Shown here piece by piece: positions 55,221 to 64,000 of a stretch of DNA of 64,000 nt. How positions within the stretch are numbered: the stretch's first letter is position 1; every line of letters begins with the position of its first letter. Location of the stretch: positions 186,001 to 250,000 of the forward strand of contig NZ_JAULRT010000062.1 in NCBI RefSeq assembly GCF_030518215.1, in the 5' to 3' direction. The position numbers and the translations under genes are program-made. Source of the stretch: Gilvimarinus algae (lineage in GTDB: Bacteria > Pseudomonadota > Gammaproteobacteria > Pseudomonadales > Cellvibrionaceae). The notes under the pieces were generated by a model that was not told where the DNA came from, made no database searches, and saw nothing but the letters and a program-made list of their open reading frames with translations.

Positions 55221-57374
55221 ATGACTGTTTTTAGACACCCTCTGGCCGCTGCCATTTTGGCTGTGGTCAGTTGTTCCGCGCCTTTTGTTTACGCTGCTGA
55301 TACCGCTGAGAATGACAATGAGGCTTTGCCAACCATTAACGTGCGCGGCGTGGCCGACAGCTCAGATGCCTATACCGTGGGATCGGCAAGCACGGCCACC
55401 GGCCTTGGATTGTCCGCCCGTGAAACACCCCAGTCTATGACGGTAGTCACCCGCCAGATGATCGAGGACATGAATTTAGAGTCCCTCACCGATGTGGTCA
55501 ACTCGGTTACCGGTGTCTCCGCCAGAGAGCTCGATAGCTCGCGTCAAAGCTTTTCGGCGCGCGGCTTTAGTATAGATAACGTCCAGATCGACGGTGTGCC
55601 CATGACCTACTCTTCAGGCTGGAGCGCGGGGGAAACTCAGTCGAGCACCGTCATTTACGATCGGGTAGAGGTGGTGCGCGGTGCCACCGGCCTGATGACC
55701 GGTGCCGGTAACCCTTCAGCGGCTATTAACCTGGTTCGCAAGCACGCGGTGGACAAAGAACTGACGGGTAAAACGTCTCTGCGCCTTGGCCGTTGGAACA
55801 GCGTGCAGGGTGAGCTGGATGTGACTACACCGCTCAATCGCTCAGGCAGTGTGCGCGCCCGAGTGGCAGCCAGTTACAAAGAGGCCGACTCCTACATCGA
55901 TTGGCGCGAAGAAAAAACCGGTGTTTTCTACGGCATTGTCGATGCCGATCTCACCGACTCTACCCGCTTGAGCGTCGGCGCCAGTTATCAGGACAACGAG
56001 CCCACGGCGTCCAGTTGGGGCGGTTTACCCGTTTGGTATTCTGATGGCACCCGCACCGACTGGCCGCGCAGTAAAAATATCGGCACCAAGTGGACCAGCT
56101 GGGCCTCCACCAACACCACGTACTTTGCCCATCTGTTGCACCAGTTCGATAACCAGTGGATTGCCGAGCTTCGCTACGATCACAATGAAAACGACGGCAA
56201 GCTTAACTTGCTCTATACCTCGGGCACTGTCGACAAAGAAACCGGCCTGGGCTTGAGCCCGTCTATTAGCCGCTACGATAACACCCGCGAGCAGGACAAT
56301 ATGACGCTGCGCGTGAACGGGCCTTTGTCGCTGTTTGGGCGCGAGCATGAGCTGGGCGCGGGTGTGGTGCGCACCGATCAGAACTTTGTCGCCAATCGCT
56401 ACAATCGCGGCGAGCAGGCCGACATCGGCAACTTCTTCGAGTGGGACGGCAACTACCCCCAGCCCCAGTGGCTGGGCAGCTACGAGTACGACAAACGCGA
56501 CACTGTGGAAACCGCCGCCTATGTGGTCAGCCGCTGGTCGCTGGCCGATCCACTCAAGCTGATTCTGGGCGCGCGTTACAGTGACTGGGACGCTGAGGGT
56601 TTTGACTGGCGCGGGCCCTATGAGTACGGCAACGACAATGTGATCACACCCTACGCTGGCTTGGTGTACGATTTTGCTGAGCACTACACGGCCTACGTCA
56701 GTTACACTGAGATTTTCAACCCGCAAAACAGCAAAGACGCCAATGGTGATCTGCTCGACCCGGTTGAAGGCGCCAACTACGAGGCCGGTATCAAGGCCGA
56801 ATTTTACGATGGCCAACTGAACCTGGCGGCGGCTGTTTTCCGTATCGAGCAGGACAACGTCGCTCAGGCCGATGGCGACAACCTGGTGCCCGGCACTGAC
56901 GATCAGGCATATTACGGCGCCCAGGGGGTGGTCAGCGATGGTTACGAACTGGAAGCCAGCGGCGAGTTGGCACCGGGCTGGAGTCTGAGCGTTGGTTGGT
57001 CCTCTTTTACGGCGGAAGACGCCGACGGCAACCCCGTCAACACCAACCAGCCGCGCAAGTTGCTGAACCTTTTTACCAAGTACGAGCTGGATGCCTGGGT
57101 GAACGGCTTGTCCATCGGCGCCGGGGTAAACTGGGAAGACGAAAACTACACCGATGCTACCAATCCGGTAACCGGCGATGCCGAGCGCCTGACGCAGGAG
57201 GCCTTCACCTTGGTTCGGCTGATGGCCAACTACGAGTTTTCAGATCAACTGTCGGTACAGTTCAATATCAACAATGCGCTGGATGAAACCTACTACAGCC
57301 AGATTGGTTTCTACAGTCAGCTGGCCTATGGCGCGCCGCGCGATTACGAGCTGTCATTGAACTACCGTTTCTAA
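55221..57374 (+). CDS. TonB-dependent ferric-siderophore receptor
   Basis: 717 residues. A Sec signal (about 1-27) is followed by a TonB-box-like PTINVRG, the plug domain (ETPQSMTVVTRQMIEDMNLESLTDVVNSVTGVSA, DRVEVVRGATGLMTGAGNPSAAINLVRK), and a 22-strand barrel ending in DYELSLNYRF with a terminal Phe. The pattern is that of the FhuE/FpvA/PupB branch for hydroxamate or mixed siderophores. It takes up ferric siderophore across the outer membrane using TonB energy. GGGGGGA at 55212-55218 supports the ATG at 55221; the Fur-like box upstream indicates iron repression. No siderophore synthesis genes are adjacent. Confidence 0.94.
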   Translation: MTVFRHPLAAAILAVVSCSAPFVYAADTAENDNEALPTINVRGVADSSDAYTVGSASTATGLGLSARETPQSMTVVTRQMIEDMNLESLTDVVNSVTGVSARELDSSRQSFSARGFSIDNVQIDGVPMTYSSGWSAGETQSSTVIYDRVEVVRGATGLMTGAGNPSAAINLVRKHAVDKELTGKTSLRLGRWNSVQGELDVTTPLNRSGSVRARVAASYKEADSYIDWREEKTGVFYGIVDADLTDSTRLSVGASYQDNEPTASSWGGLPVWYSDGTRTDWPRSKNIGTKWTSWASTNTTYFAHLLHQFDNQWIAELRYDHNENDGKLNLLYTSGTVDKETGLGLSPSISRYDNTREQDNMTLRVNGPLSLFGREHELGAGVVRTDQNFVANRYNRGEQADIGNFFEWDGNYPQPQWLGSYEYDKRDTVETAAYVVSRWSLADPLKLILGARYSDWDAEGFDWRGPYEYGNDNVITPYAGLVYDFAEHYTAYVSYTEIFNPQNSKDANGDLLDPVEGANYEAGIKAEFYDGQLNLAAAVFRIEQDNVAQADGDNLVPGTDDQAYYGAQGVVSDGYELEASGELAPGWSLSVGWSSFTAEDADGNPVNTNQPRKLLNLFTKYELDAWVNGLSIGAGVNWEDENYTDATNPVTGDAERLTQEAFTLVRLMANYEFSDQLSVQFNINNALDETYYSQIGFYSQLAYGAPRDYELSLNYRF

Positions 57375-57386
57375 TTCATCCTTCTT

Positions 57387-57407
57387 CGGGGCAAGGGACT
57401 TGCCCCG
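57387..57407 (+). terminator. Hairpin terminator after the siderophore receptor gene
   Basis: CGGGGCAAG (57387-57395) pairs perfectly with CTTGCCCCG (57399-57407) around GGA; CCTTTTCC follows. It lies 13 bases after the stop codon. Confidence 0.8.
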
Positions 57408-57431
57408 CCTTTTCCTGCTACACTTGCACGG

Positions 57432-59582
57432 ATGAATCAAGCAGCTCTTACCACCCTCAATAACACCTTTGGCTATGATGCCTTTCGCGGGCAACAAGCC
57501 GAGATCATCGACACAGTCATTGCCGGTAAAGACGCCCTGGTGCTTATGCCCACCGGGGGCGGCAAGTCCTTGTGCTATCAGATTCCAGCGCTGGTGTGCG
57601 ATGGGGTGGCAGTCGTGGTCTCGCCGCTTATTGCCCTGATGCAAGACCAGGTGGACGCCCTGGCTCAGCTGGGTATCAGCGCCGCCTATCTAAACTCCAG
57701 TCTGGCTTTTGATGAAGTCCGCGCCGTCGAACAGGGGCTGCGCCAGGGCGAGATTAAAATGCTCTACATCGCCCCAGAGCGATTGATTCAGGCGCGCACC
57801 CTGGAGATGTTGCACCAGCTGAATATCTCGCTGTTCGCCATTGACGAGGCGCACTGCGTGTCCCAGTGGGGGCACGACTTTCGCTCGGATTACCTGCAAC
57901 TGAGTTTGCTGCACCAGCAGTTTCCCAAGGTGCCACGCATTGCGCTCACCGCCACGGCGGATGATCGCACCCGCGCCGAAATTATCACCCGCCTGCAGCT
58001 TGAGCAGGCGGCGCAGTTTGTCAGCGGGTTTGACCGTCCGAACATTCAGTACCGCATAGAGCAAAAAAACAACGCCCGGCAGCAACTGCTGCGTTTTCTC
58101 CACAATGAACACCCGCAAGATGCCGGTATTGTCTATTGCCTGTCGCGTCGCAAGGTTGAAGAAACCGCTAACTGGCTCGTCACTCAGGGATTTACCGCCC
58201 TGGCCTATCACGCCGGCCTGCCGGCGGCGACCCGCCAGCAACATCAAGAGCGTTTTTTGCGCGAAGAGGGCGTGATCATTGTTGCGACCATTGCCTTTGG
58301 AATGGGCATCGACAAACCCGACGTACGTTTCGTCGCGCACCTGGACCTGCCCAAAAGCATAGAGTCCTACTATCAGGAAACCGGGCGCGCCGGGCGCGAC
58401 GGCAATCCCGCCACCGCTTGGATGGCCTACGGTGTGCAAGATGTGATTAAGCTCAAGCAGATGCTCAGCCAATCCCAGGGCTCGGATGAGCACAAGCGGG
58501 TTGAGCATCACAAGCTCGATGCCATGCTCGGATTGTGTGAAATCACCAGTTGCCGGCGCCAGGCGCTTTTGTCGTATTTTGGCGAGCGCGAACACGCCCC
58601 GTGCAACAATTGCGATACCTGCCTGACTCCGCCAGTGACTTACGAAGGCACAGTGGTAGCGCAAAAAGCGCTCAGCTGTTGTTATCGCACGGGCCAGCGC
58701 TTTGGGGTAAATCATTTAATTGATGTGCTCTTGGGCAAGGCCACGGACAAGGTGACGCAGTTTGGTCACGATAAACTCAGCACCTTTGCCATTGGTCAGG
58801 AGCTGGATGTGAACCAGTGGCGCTCGGTGTTTCGCCAGTTGGTTTCCCGCGGCCTGATGCAGGTGGATGTGGCCGGTTTTGGTGGTTTGATGCTGACGGA
58901 AAAATGCCGTGCGCTGCTCAAGGGCGAAGACACCATCGAACTGCGACGCGACACCAAAGTCAGCGCCGAGCGCAAATCCTCCCGCACCAGCGCTGGTGGC
59001 TCGCTCACCGGGCCCGATAAAGCCCTGTGGGAGAGTCTGCGCCAGTTGCGCAAACGCCTGGCCGATGAGCAGGCTATACCGCCTTATATGATCTTCCATG
59101 ATGCCACTTTAATGGAAATGGTCAGCCATCAACCTGTCAGCGTAGAGGCGTTGTCGCGAATCTCCGGCGTCGGTGCCAGCAAGCTCGAGCACTATGGCGA
59201 GGCTTTTGCCGAGGCTATTGACGCCCATGTGCAGAGCCTCAGTGAATACCAGGGCAGTGCCGAAAACGTCAGGGCCACAGAGCACGAAACCTTTGCGCTG
59301 TTTAAAGCCGGTATGAGCGTGGAGGCTATTGCTCGTCAGCGGGATCTGACCGATACCACCGTCTACACGCACTTAGCGGGCCTGATTGAGCAGGGCCAAC
59401 TGGACGTCGCCGAGGTGGTGGAGCTGCCCGAGCAAGAGCTAGACGCCATTATTGATGTCATGCTCGCGCACGATGACGAGCCTTTCAAGCTTAAGCCAGT
59501 GTTTGATGCGCTTGACGGCGCTTACAATTACGGCGTGCTGCGCTGCGTTCGGGCTGTACTAGTGCGTGAAATGGGCGAGTAA
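57432..59582 (+). CDS. recQ: RecQ, ATP-dependent 3'-5' DNA helicase
   Basis: 716 residues. Walker A is [15 protein letters not shown], the DEAH box is [18 protein letters not shown], and [10 protein letters not shown] is motif VI. A Zn site ([12 protein letters not shown] and CNNCDTC), the winged RQC domain ([19 protein letters not shown]) and an HRDC domain (about 525-600) follow; the last 110 residues are a helix-turn-helix-like extension seen in many gammaproteobacterial RecQ proteins. It unwinds stalled or recombining DNA. HAD, Nudix and SET genes follow with 3 bp, -4 bp and -4 bp spacing, so this is the first gene of a tight operon. Confidence 0.97.
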   Translation: MNQAALTTLNNTFGYDAFRGQQAEIIDTVIAGKDALVLMPTGGGKSLCYQIPALVCDGVAVVVSPLIALMQDQVDALAQLGISAAYLNSSLAFDEVRAVEQGLRQGEIKMLYIAPERLIQARTLEMLHQLNISLFAIDEAHCVSQWGHDFRSDYLQLSLLHQQFPKVPRIALTATADDRTRAEIITRLQLEQAAQFVSGFDRPNIQYRIEQKNNARQQLLRFLHNEHPQDAGIVYCLSRRKVEETANWLVTQGFTALAYHAGLPAATRQQHQERFLREEGVIIVATIAFGMGIDKPDVRFVAHLDLPKSIESYYQETGRAGRDGNPATAWMAYGVQDVIKLKQMLSQSQGSDEHKRVEHHKLDAMLGLCEITSCRRQALLSYFGEREHAPCNNCDTCLTPPVTYEGTVVAQKALSCCYRTGQRFGVNHLIDVLLGKATDKVTQFGHDKLSTFAIGQELDVNQWRSVFRQLVSRGLMQVDVAGFGGLMLTEKCRALLKGEDTIELRRDTKVSAERKSSRTSAGGSLTGPDKALWESLRQLRKRLADEQAIPPYMIFHDATLMEMVSHQPVSVEALSRISGVGASKLEHYGEAFAEAIDAHVQSLSEYQGSAENVRATEHETFALFKAGMSVEAIARQRDLTDTTVYTHLAGLIEQGQLDVAEVVELPEQELDAIIDVMLAHDDEPFKLKPVFDALDGAYNYGVLRCVRAVLVREMGE

Positions 59583-59585
59583 CTC

Positions 59586-60242
59586 GTGCGGACGGTGTTG
59601 TTTGATCTGGATGGAACCCTGCACGATAAAGCGGCCAGCCTGCAAGCCTGTGCGGTTGATATGCACACTCGCTTCACACCTTCTCTCGCGCGCGAGAGAT
59701 TCATCGCCCGTTTTGTCGAAGAAAATGGCGTTATCCAACCCAAGGAAGAGGTGTTTGCACGCTTGGCCTGCGCGTTTGATTTACCGGCCGGTTTGGCAGA
59801 GCAGATGCGCCAGGACTTCGATAGGAACTTCGCTCGGTTCTGCCGTGGCTACCCGCAGGTTAAGCCGGTGCTCAGCGGCTTAAAAGAGCGAGGCTACCGC
59901 TTGGGAGTGGTGACCAATGGGCGGGATTCTTTCCAGCGCAGCAAAATTGCGTCGCTCGGCATTGAACCCTACTTTGACGTAATTCTTACCTCCGGTGAGC
60001 TGGGCATTAAAAAACCAGACCCGCGCATTTTCCGCGCCGCCCTGAGCGCGCTTCAAGCCGAGCCCGCGGATACGGTCTTCTGTGGTGATAGCCTGGAAGC
60101 CGACATGATACCGGCCAATGCTCTGGGTATGACCACCTTCTGGAAAACCGAGAGGGTTGAACCACTGCCTGCCTCGGTGGATTTGCAGTTTTCCCATTTC
60201 AGCGAGTTTTTACCGCTAATCGATAAGCGACCCCCTCCATGA
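59586..60242 (+). CDS. HAD-superfamily phosphatase (YjjG/Gph-like)
   Basis: 218 residues. HAD motif I is VLFDLDGTL at the N-terminus, motif II is GVVTNGRDSFQ, and motif III/IV are GIKKPDPRIF and VFCGDSLEADMIPA. The cap is C1-type helical. It should hydrolyse small phosphate esters in the cytoplasm, perhaps noncanonical nucleotides as YjjG does. It begins with a GTG three bases after the recQ stop codon and overlaps the Nudix start by four bases. Confidence 0.92.
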   Translation: MRTVLFDLDGTLHDKAASLQACAVDMHTRFTPSLARERFIARFVEENGVIQPKEEVFARLACAFDLPAGLAEQMRQDFDRNFARFCRGYPQVKPVLSGLKERGYRLGVVTNGRDSFQRSKIASLGIEPYFDVILTSGELGIKKPDPRIFRAALSALQAEPADTVFCGDSLEADMIPANALGMTTFWKTERVEPLPASVDLQFSHFSEFLPLIDKRPPP

Positions 60243-60655
60243 TCGATAAAGTTCACAAAGCCTGTCCGGTGGTCTTGCGTCGCCGGCCTCACCTTGAAAT
60301 CATGGTCTTCCGCCATCCGCTGGCGGGTATTCAGTTGGTCAAAGGCGGTGTGGAGGTTGGAGAGTCCGTGGCGGCTGCCTGCGAGCGGGAGTTGCTGGAA
60401 GAGTCCGGTCTTGTGGCGTGGGCGACAAAATCGCTAGGTACTTTGCCGTTGGGTGAGCCGGCGAGCGTCTGGGAATTTTATCAAATGACCTTGGAGGCCG
60501 ATCAGTTGCCGGAGCGGTGGTCGTTTGATACCGAAGATGGTGGTGGACTGCGGTTTGACTTTTTCTGGCACCGACTGGATCAACCGGAGAGCGCTGATTG
60601 GCATTCAATGTTTTCTGCAGCGCTGGCGCATATACGGGAAAGAGTAAGCCAATGA
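60239..60655 (+). CDS. Nudix hydrolase
   Basis: 138 residues. The Nudix box GGVEVGESVAAACERELLEESGL fits the G-x5-E-x7-REUxEExGU pattern completely. The fold clears nucleotide or coenzyme diphosphates. Its coupling by 4-bp overlaps to an HAD phosphatase upstream and a SET protein downstream, behind recQ, hints at nucleotide-pool sanitation linked with DNA maintenance, which is inference. Confidence 0.93.
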   Translation: MIDKVHKACPVVLRRRPHLEIMVFRHPLAGIQLVKGGVEVGESVAAACERELLEESGLVAWATKSLGTLPLGEPASVWEFYQMTLEADQLPERWSFDTEDGGGLRFDFFWHRLDQPESADWHSMFSAALAHIRERVSQ

Positions 60656-60948
60656 AAAAGACGTTAAAAGTGAAAGACAGCGGTATTCACGGCAAAGGCT
60701 TGTTTGCGACCGAAGCGATTAAGAAAGGCACGCTACTCGGTGTTTGCAAAACCCGTAAAACCGTGCGCGATAGTGCCTATGTGCTGCATACCGATAAAGG
60801 ACCGGTGGAGGTCACCTGTCGGCTCAAATACATCAATCACAGCAGTCAACCCAACGTGGCCTACTACGATGATTTATCGGTAGAGGCACTGCGCACTATC
60901 AAACCCGGAGAAGAGCTGACTCACCACTATGGCGAGGAATGGGAGTAG
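60652..60948 (+). CDS. Small SET-domain protein
   Basis: 98 residues consisting of a minimal SET fold: GIHGKGLFATEAIKKGTLLG at the start, YINHSSQPNVAY (the NHS-type S-adenosylmethionine motif) and PGEELTHHYGEEW at the end. SET domains transfer methyl groups to protein lysines; minimal bacterial versions have mostly unknown targets. The ATG overlaps the Nudix stop codon (ATGA). A long GC-rich hairpin closes the operon. Confidence 0.9.
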   Translation: MKKTLKVKDSGIHGKGLFATEAIKKGTLLGVCKTRKTVRDSAYVLHTDKGPVEVTCRLKYINHSSQPNVAYYDDLSVEALRTIKPGEELTHHYGEEWE

Positions 60949-60955
60949 AGAGACT

Positions 60956-60978
60956 GCGGCGGGGCCCGGCCCCGCCGC
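60956..60978. terminator. GC-rich hairpin between convergent SET and peroxiredoxin genes
   Basis: GCGGCGGGGC (60956-60965) pairs perfectly with GCCCCGCCGC (60969-60978) around CCG. There is no T run on either side, so it may stop convergent transcripts imperfectly or stabilise 3' ends. Confidence 0.55.
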
Positions 60979-60982
60979 TCAT

Positions 60983-61642
60983 CTACTTCGGTTGCTTTGC
61001 TGTGCGCAGGTAGGGTTTGATGATATTAAAGCCCTCCGGGAATTTCTTCCTGGCGTCTTCGTCGCTCACGCTGGGTGGGATAATAATGTCATCCCCGGGT
61101 TGCCAGTTCACCGGTGTCGCCACAGTGTGCTTGCCGGTCAGTTGTATGGAATCGAGCAGGCGCAGGATCTCGTTGAAGTTGCGGCCACTGGTCATGGGGT
61201 AAATCAACTGCGCTTTGATCTTTTTATCCGGGCCAATCAAAAATACGGCGCGCACGGTGGCATTATCGGCGGCGCTGCGCCCACCCGCATCGCCGGCCTC
61301 GTCGGCGGGCAGCATGTCGTAGAGCTTGGCGACGTTTAAATCGGTATCGCCGATCATGGGGTAGTTGGGGTAGGTGCCTTGGGTTTCCTCAATGTCTTTG
61401 GCCCACTTGCTGTGGTTATCCACCGGGTCCACCGACAGGCCGATAATCTTGGTATTGCGCTTATCAAACTCCGGCTTAAGCTTGGCCATATAGCCGAGCT
61501 CGGTGGTGCACACCGGGGTGAAGTCTTTGGGGTGAGAAAACAAAATCGCCCAGCTATCGCCGATCCATTGATGAAAATCGATTTCACCTTCTGTGGTTTG
61601 TGCGGTAAAGTTCGGGGCGGTACTGCCAATACGCAGTGACAT
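60983..61642 (-). CDS. 1-Cys peroxiredoxin (Prx6 subfamily)
   Basis: 219 residues. The peroxidatic motif is FTPVCTTELG with the Cys near residue 46; the C-terminal extension typical of Prx6 includes HTVATPVNWQPGDDIIIPPSVSDEDARKKFP. It reduces H2O2 and organic hydroperoxides in the cytoplasm. GGAG precedes the ATG at 61642; the upstream open frame to 61738 is not family sequence. It is divergent from dsbB across 189 bp. Confidence 0.96.
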   Translation of the reverse strand: MSLRIGSTAPNFTAQTTEGEIDFHQWIGDSWAILFSHPKDFTPVCTTELGYMAKLKPEFDKRNTKIIGLSVDPVDNHSKWAKDIEETQGTYPNYPMIGDTDLNVAKLYDMLPADEAGDAGGRSAADNATVRAVFLIGPDKKIKAQLIYPMTSGRNFNEILRLLDSIQLTGKHTVATPVNWQPGDDIIIPPSVSDEDARKKFPEGFNIIKPYLRTAKQPK

Positions 61643-61831
61643 AATCGGAGCCTCCTTGAAAGGGGTGTTCACAAGTAATCGGCTCCATCCTAACCAATCA
61701 TAGGGGCAGGGCAAAATGACATTTAGCGATAAGCTCATGTCCTCGTGAGCTATAAATGCGCTGGCGCCATCGCTCTAAACTTTTCAGCGCCCAGCGGGTC
61801 ATAGCAGATTATCTTTAAGGTAGAAAAAATC

Positions 61832-62356
61832 ATGGGTAAATACGTAGGGCGTCTTTTGCAAGCGGCCGGTTGTCGCTACTTCTGGTGGTTCGTAGCGGGA
61901 CTGATGCTGGCACTGGAAGGAGGCGCACTCTATTTTCAGCATGTACTGCACTATTATCCCTGCGAGCTGTGCATTTATGTGCGTGTGTGGGTGGCGGCGA
62001 TTTTTATATTATCCCTGCTGGCACTTGGGCTAAAGCGCTGGTTTTGGGGGCAAGTGCTTGTCAGCTTGGTTGGCCTAGGCTTAAGCATTGGGTTGGCGTT
62101 GGAAACCTGGGGACTGATACAGGTCGAGTATGGGATCGGCAGTGGAGGCGCCTGTGGTTTTAAGGCCAATTTTCCCGAGTGGGCACCTTTGGATACCTGG
62201 ATGCCCTGGATGTTCGAGGTGCAGGACTTATGTCAGGCAACCCCGGAATTTTTCTGGGGCGTATCTATGACCCACGGGTTGATTGTGACAAGTGCGGGAT
62301 TGATAGCACTTTTTTTGTGTGCTGTGATGGGAGCAATTTTTCGGCGAGGCGCATAA
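61832..62356 (+). CDS. dsbB: DsbB-family disulfide bond formation protein
   Basis: 174 residues with four membrane helices. The first redox pair is in YYPCELCIYVRVW, and the second pair is in the periplasmic loop (GGACGFKANFPEW and VQDLCQATPEFF). DsbB reoxidises DsbA and passes electrons to quinone. The Arg after the first pair (YVRVW) fits the quinone-binding role. No dsbA lies alongside. The lipoprotein gene downstream is 41 bp away. Confidence 0.93.
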   Translation: MGKYVGRLLQAAGCRYFWWFVAGLMLALEGGALYFQHVLHYYPCELCIYVRVWVAAIFILSLLALGLKRWFWGQVLVSLVGLGLSIGLALETWGLIQVEYGIGSGGACGFKANFPEWAPLDTWMPWMFEVQDLCQATPEFFWGVSMTHGLIVTSAGLIALFLCAVMGAIFRRGA

Positions 62357-62397
62357 TTTAGTCTGCGGCTTACCTAGTGATTACAAGGGAGTGAGTC

Positions 62398-62859
62398 ATG
62401 TACAGACCAATCGGTGTACTCAGTGTAATAAGCCTGCTGGCGGCCTGCGGTGGATCGGATTCTCACCAAAGCGTGGATTTTGAACCCATTGACTGCCCTG
62501 GAGTGTCGTCCCATTCGGCGTATGAGGATGAAGTGACAGAAGTGTTTGACACGTCCCACGCCTTTCGCGAATGGTACCTGGCCACCAATTTGAATGAGCA
62601 GGTGACCACGCCCGAGGTGGATTTTGATCAGCGGCAGGTGATCGCTATTAACACCGGGTTCAAGCCCTCTCTAAGTTATTCCGTGCAAATCAGTCGTATC
62701 GAAGACGAGGGGGATCACTTGATGGTGCACTATGTGGACACCGGGCCGCTCTCCTGTGCTGCGGATGCAGCCATCTCCTATCCCTATTGTGTTGTCGTAA
62801 TCGACAAGACCGCAAAAGCCGTGCGTTTTGAAGGCGAGGTAGTGGACGGTTGCGATTGA
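62398..62859 (+). CDS. Small lipoprotein with PrcB-like C-terminal domain
   Basis: 153 residues. The lipobox is LAAC (SLLAACGGSD). The mature part ends in a beta domain with RQVIAINTGFKPSLSYSVQISRI and YPYCVVVIDKTAKAVRFE, resembling the PrcB_C domain of protease-complex subunits. Two Cys pairs (including SCAADAAISYPYC) could form disulfides, matching its position after dsbB. GGGAG precedes the ATG at 62398. Function is unknown. Confidence 0.8.
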   Translation: MYRPIGVLSVISLLAACGGSDSHQSVDFEPIDCPGVSSHSAYEDEVTEVFDTSHAFREWYLATNLNEQVTTPEVDFDQRQVIAINTGFKPSLSYSVQISRIEDEGDHLMVHYVDTGPLSCAADAAISYPYCVVVIDKTAKAVRFEGEVVDGCD

Positions 62860-63155
62860 GCACAGAATGAGAGTGCCCTCCATCGATCTCTCACCCTGTT
62901 GCCGGGGTAAAGCGGCGCGCTCTCGCCATTGTCTGGCCGCGCTCGCCGTATTTGTAGGGCAGGCAGCACCTCGTTCCCTTGGCGCGTTTTCAATCTGCCG
63001 TCGGGGTTGATCCATAGCCCTTCGCGGGAATGCGCTCGTTGGCTTGGCGCCCGTCCGCAACCGTTCTTTATCGCCTTGCAATAGTCCTCCTGAGCGAATT
63101 TCAGTTCGCGCGCCGCGCCAATGCGCGCAAAGCCTAAGTTGTGTGTCGCCGCCAT
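62784..63155 (-). pseudogene. Truncated metE start (cobalamin-independent methionine synthase remnant)
   Basis: From the ATG at 63155, with GGGAGG five bases upstream, the first about 28 residues THNLGFARIGAARELKFAQ and neighbours are those of MetE. After EDYCKA the frame carries non-MetE sequence until a stop at 62784, which overlaps the end of the lipoprotein gene on the other strand. A normal MetE has about 760 residues. The divergent gene is a MetR-type regulator, the classical neighbour of metE. I read this as a metE whose body was deleted, leaving promoter, ribosome site and first codons. Confidence 0.75.
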
Positions 63156-63232
63156 CAATGCCTCCCATGTCAGGTGGCCGCAGTCTAAGCCCTGTTAACC
63201 ATGACTAATAATGGTATTATTTTGTTTTTATA

Positions 63233-63245
63233 TGAGACTGGCTCA
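63233..63245. promoter_or_regulatory. MetR-box-like palindrome at the metR start
   Basis: TGAG-ACTGG-CTCA has the same half-site spacing as the MetR consensus TGAA-N5-TTCA and overlaps the first base of the regulator's ATG. A site in the metE-metR gap is expected for MetR autoregulation. Confidence 0.5.
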
Positions 63246-64000
63246 TGAATAAAATCCTCGAGCGACATCATCTGGATATACTCAGGGCGATTGAGAGAGA
63301 GGGCACCCTTACCCGGGCGGCGGATAAGCTTCACCTCACCCAGTCGGCCCTGAGTCATTCGGTCAAAAAGCTTGAGCAGCGTCTGGGCACTTCTTTATGG
63401 GAGAAGGAAGGGCGTCAGCTGCGCCTGAGCGCGGCTGGCCGCTATCTTCTGGGGCTGGCCAACCGTCTTTTACCGCAGTTCGAGCATGCCGAGGCGGTGG
63501 TGGCTCAGATAGCCGCTGGCGAACGGGGTACTTTACGCATAGGTATGGAATGCCACCCCTGCTACCAGTGGATGCTAAAGATAGTGGGCCCTTACCTACA
63601 GGCTTGGCCCAGAGTCGATGTGGACGTCAAACAGCAGTTTCAATTTGGCGGTATGGCCGCGCTTTTTGGCCACGATATCGATCTGCTGGTCACCCCCGAC
63701 CCCCTGCACAAGCCGGGAGTGGTTTTTACCCCGGTGTTTGATTACGAGCAGGTATTGGTTGTGAAGGCCGATCACCCGCTGGCCCAAAAGCCATTTGTTG
63801 AGCCACAGGATCTTATCGATGAGCTGCTCATTTCCTACCCCGTACCCATTGAGCGGCTGGATATTTACAGCTGTTTTCTGATGCCCGCGGGCGTCGCGCC
63901 GCGGCGGCACAAGACCATTGAAACGACGGATATTCTTTTGCACACCGTGGCCGCCGGGCGAGGAGTTGCGGCGCTGCCGCGCTGGCTGGTGGCTGAATAC
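63245..64000 (+). CDS. MetR-like LysR-family regulator (3' end outside window)
   Basis: I translated this frame by hand; it is open from the ATG at 63245 to the window end (252 codons). The N-terminal HTH is HLDILRAIEREGTLTRAADKLHLTQSALSHSVKKLEQRLG. The effector domain closely follows MetR: LRIGMECHPCYQWM, VVKADHPLAQKP, LISYPVPIERLDIY, GRGVAALPRWLV. MetR activates methionine genes with homocysteine as co-inducer. The divergent metE here is only a stub, so this regulator must act on other targets or be in decay; it is intact as far as seen. Confidence 0.9.
   Translation, partial: MNKILERHHLDILRAIEREGTLTRAADKLHLTQSALSHSVKKLEQRLGTSLWEKEGRQLRLSAAGRYLLGLANRLLPQFEHAEAVVAQIAAGERGTLRIGMECHPCYQWMLKIVGPYLQAWPRVDVDVKQQFQFGGMAALFGHDIDLLVTPDPLHKPGVVFTPVFDYEQVLVVKADHPLAQKPFVEPQDLIDELLISYPVPIERLDIYSCFLMPAGVAPRRHKTIETTDILLHTVAAGRGVAALPRWLVAEY

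Overview
The window reads as chromosomal DNA (roughly 55-60% G+C by eye) of a polysaccharide-degrading gammaproteobacterium of the Cellvibrionaceae type (Cellvibrio, Saccharophagus, Marinimicrobium and relatives). The support is serine-rich linkers in secreted proteins, a lipoprotein pullulanase with tandem CBM41 modules, a CBM6-bearing GH26-like enzyme, a BadF-type GlcNAc kinase with NagX, TonB-dependent iron uptake, and gammaproteobacterial housekeeping genes (rdgC, recQ, msrPQ, dsbB, soxR, metR). The genus is inference. I see no tRNA, rRNA, CRISPR array, insertion sequence or phage.

Layout. 1-7.9 kb: partial rdgC; an amino-sugar block (kinase plus nagX) behind a promoter with two perfect GACAACGTTGTC operators and an intrinsic terminator inside the leader; a LacI regulator and a GntP permease on the other strand; a ferredoxin-type reductase; a SYLF lipoid-binding protein. 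8-14.9 kb: accessory region with an XRE/pseudo-cyclase/STAND ATPase, an Asp/Glu-racemase-family protein, a cyclodipeptide synthase (CDPS) fused to a degenerate YbaK-like editing domain, and an orphan 415-residue protein. 14.9-20 kb: TetR plus RND efflux operon with matching TGAAC-N4-GTTCA operators. 20-28.3 kb: giant CHASE/PAS hybrid kinase and pullulanase with a twin operator. 28.3-31.2 kb: SoxR and, divergent from it, a hemerythrin/ABC exporter operon driven by a 19-bp-spacer SoxR-type promoter. 31.4-37.4 kb: YafY/WYL regulator, cupin, an ECF42 sigma regulon (YCII, VOC, SnoaL-like genes with two matching promoters) and msrPQ. 37.7-49.4 kb: membrane AraC regulator, GH26-like enzyme, modular di-heme oxidoreductase, and two paralogous beta-propeller lipoproteins. 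49.5-57.4 kb: nfeD/stomatin pair, outer-membrane protein, ethylene-receptor-like kinase with response regulator, TonB-dependent siderophore receptor. 57.4-64 kb: recQ-HAD-Nudix-SET operon, 1-Cys peroxiredoxin, dsbB, a PrcB-like lipoprotein, a truncated metE start and a partial metR.

How it fits together: the carbohydrate genes point to use of chitin/GlcNAc, alpha-glucan and plant- or algal-type polysaccharide. The redox genes (SoxR operon, MsrPQ, peroxiredoxin, DsbB, di-heme enzyme) form a scattered oxidative-stress and envelope-redox set. The most unusual locus is the YbaK-like/CDPS fusion at 12.1-13.4 kb with its divergent racemase-family neighbour. The second most unusual is the kinase at 51.8-54.5 kb, whose membrane domain keeps the Asp, Cys and His of ethylene receptors. 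All functional assignments are from reading the sequence; no database search was run.
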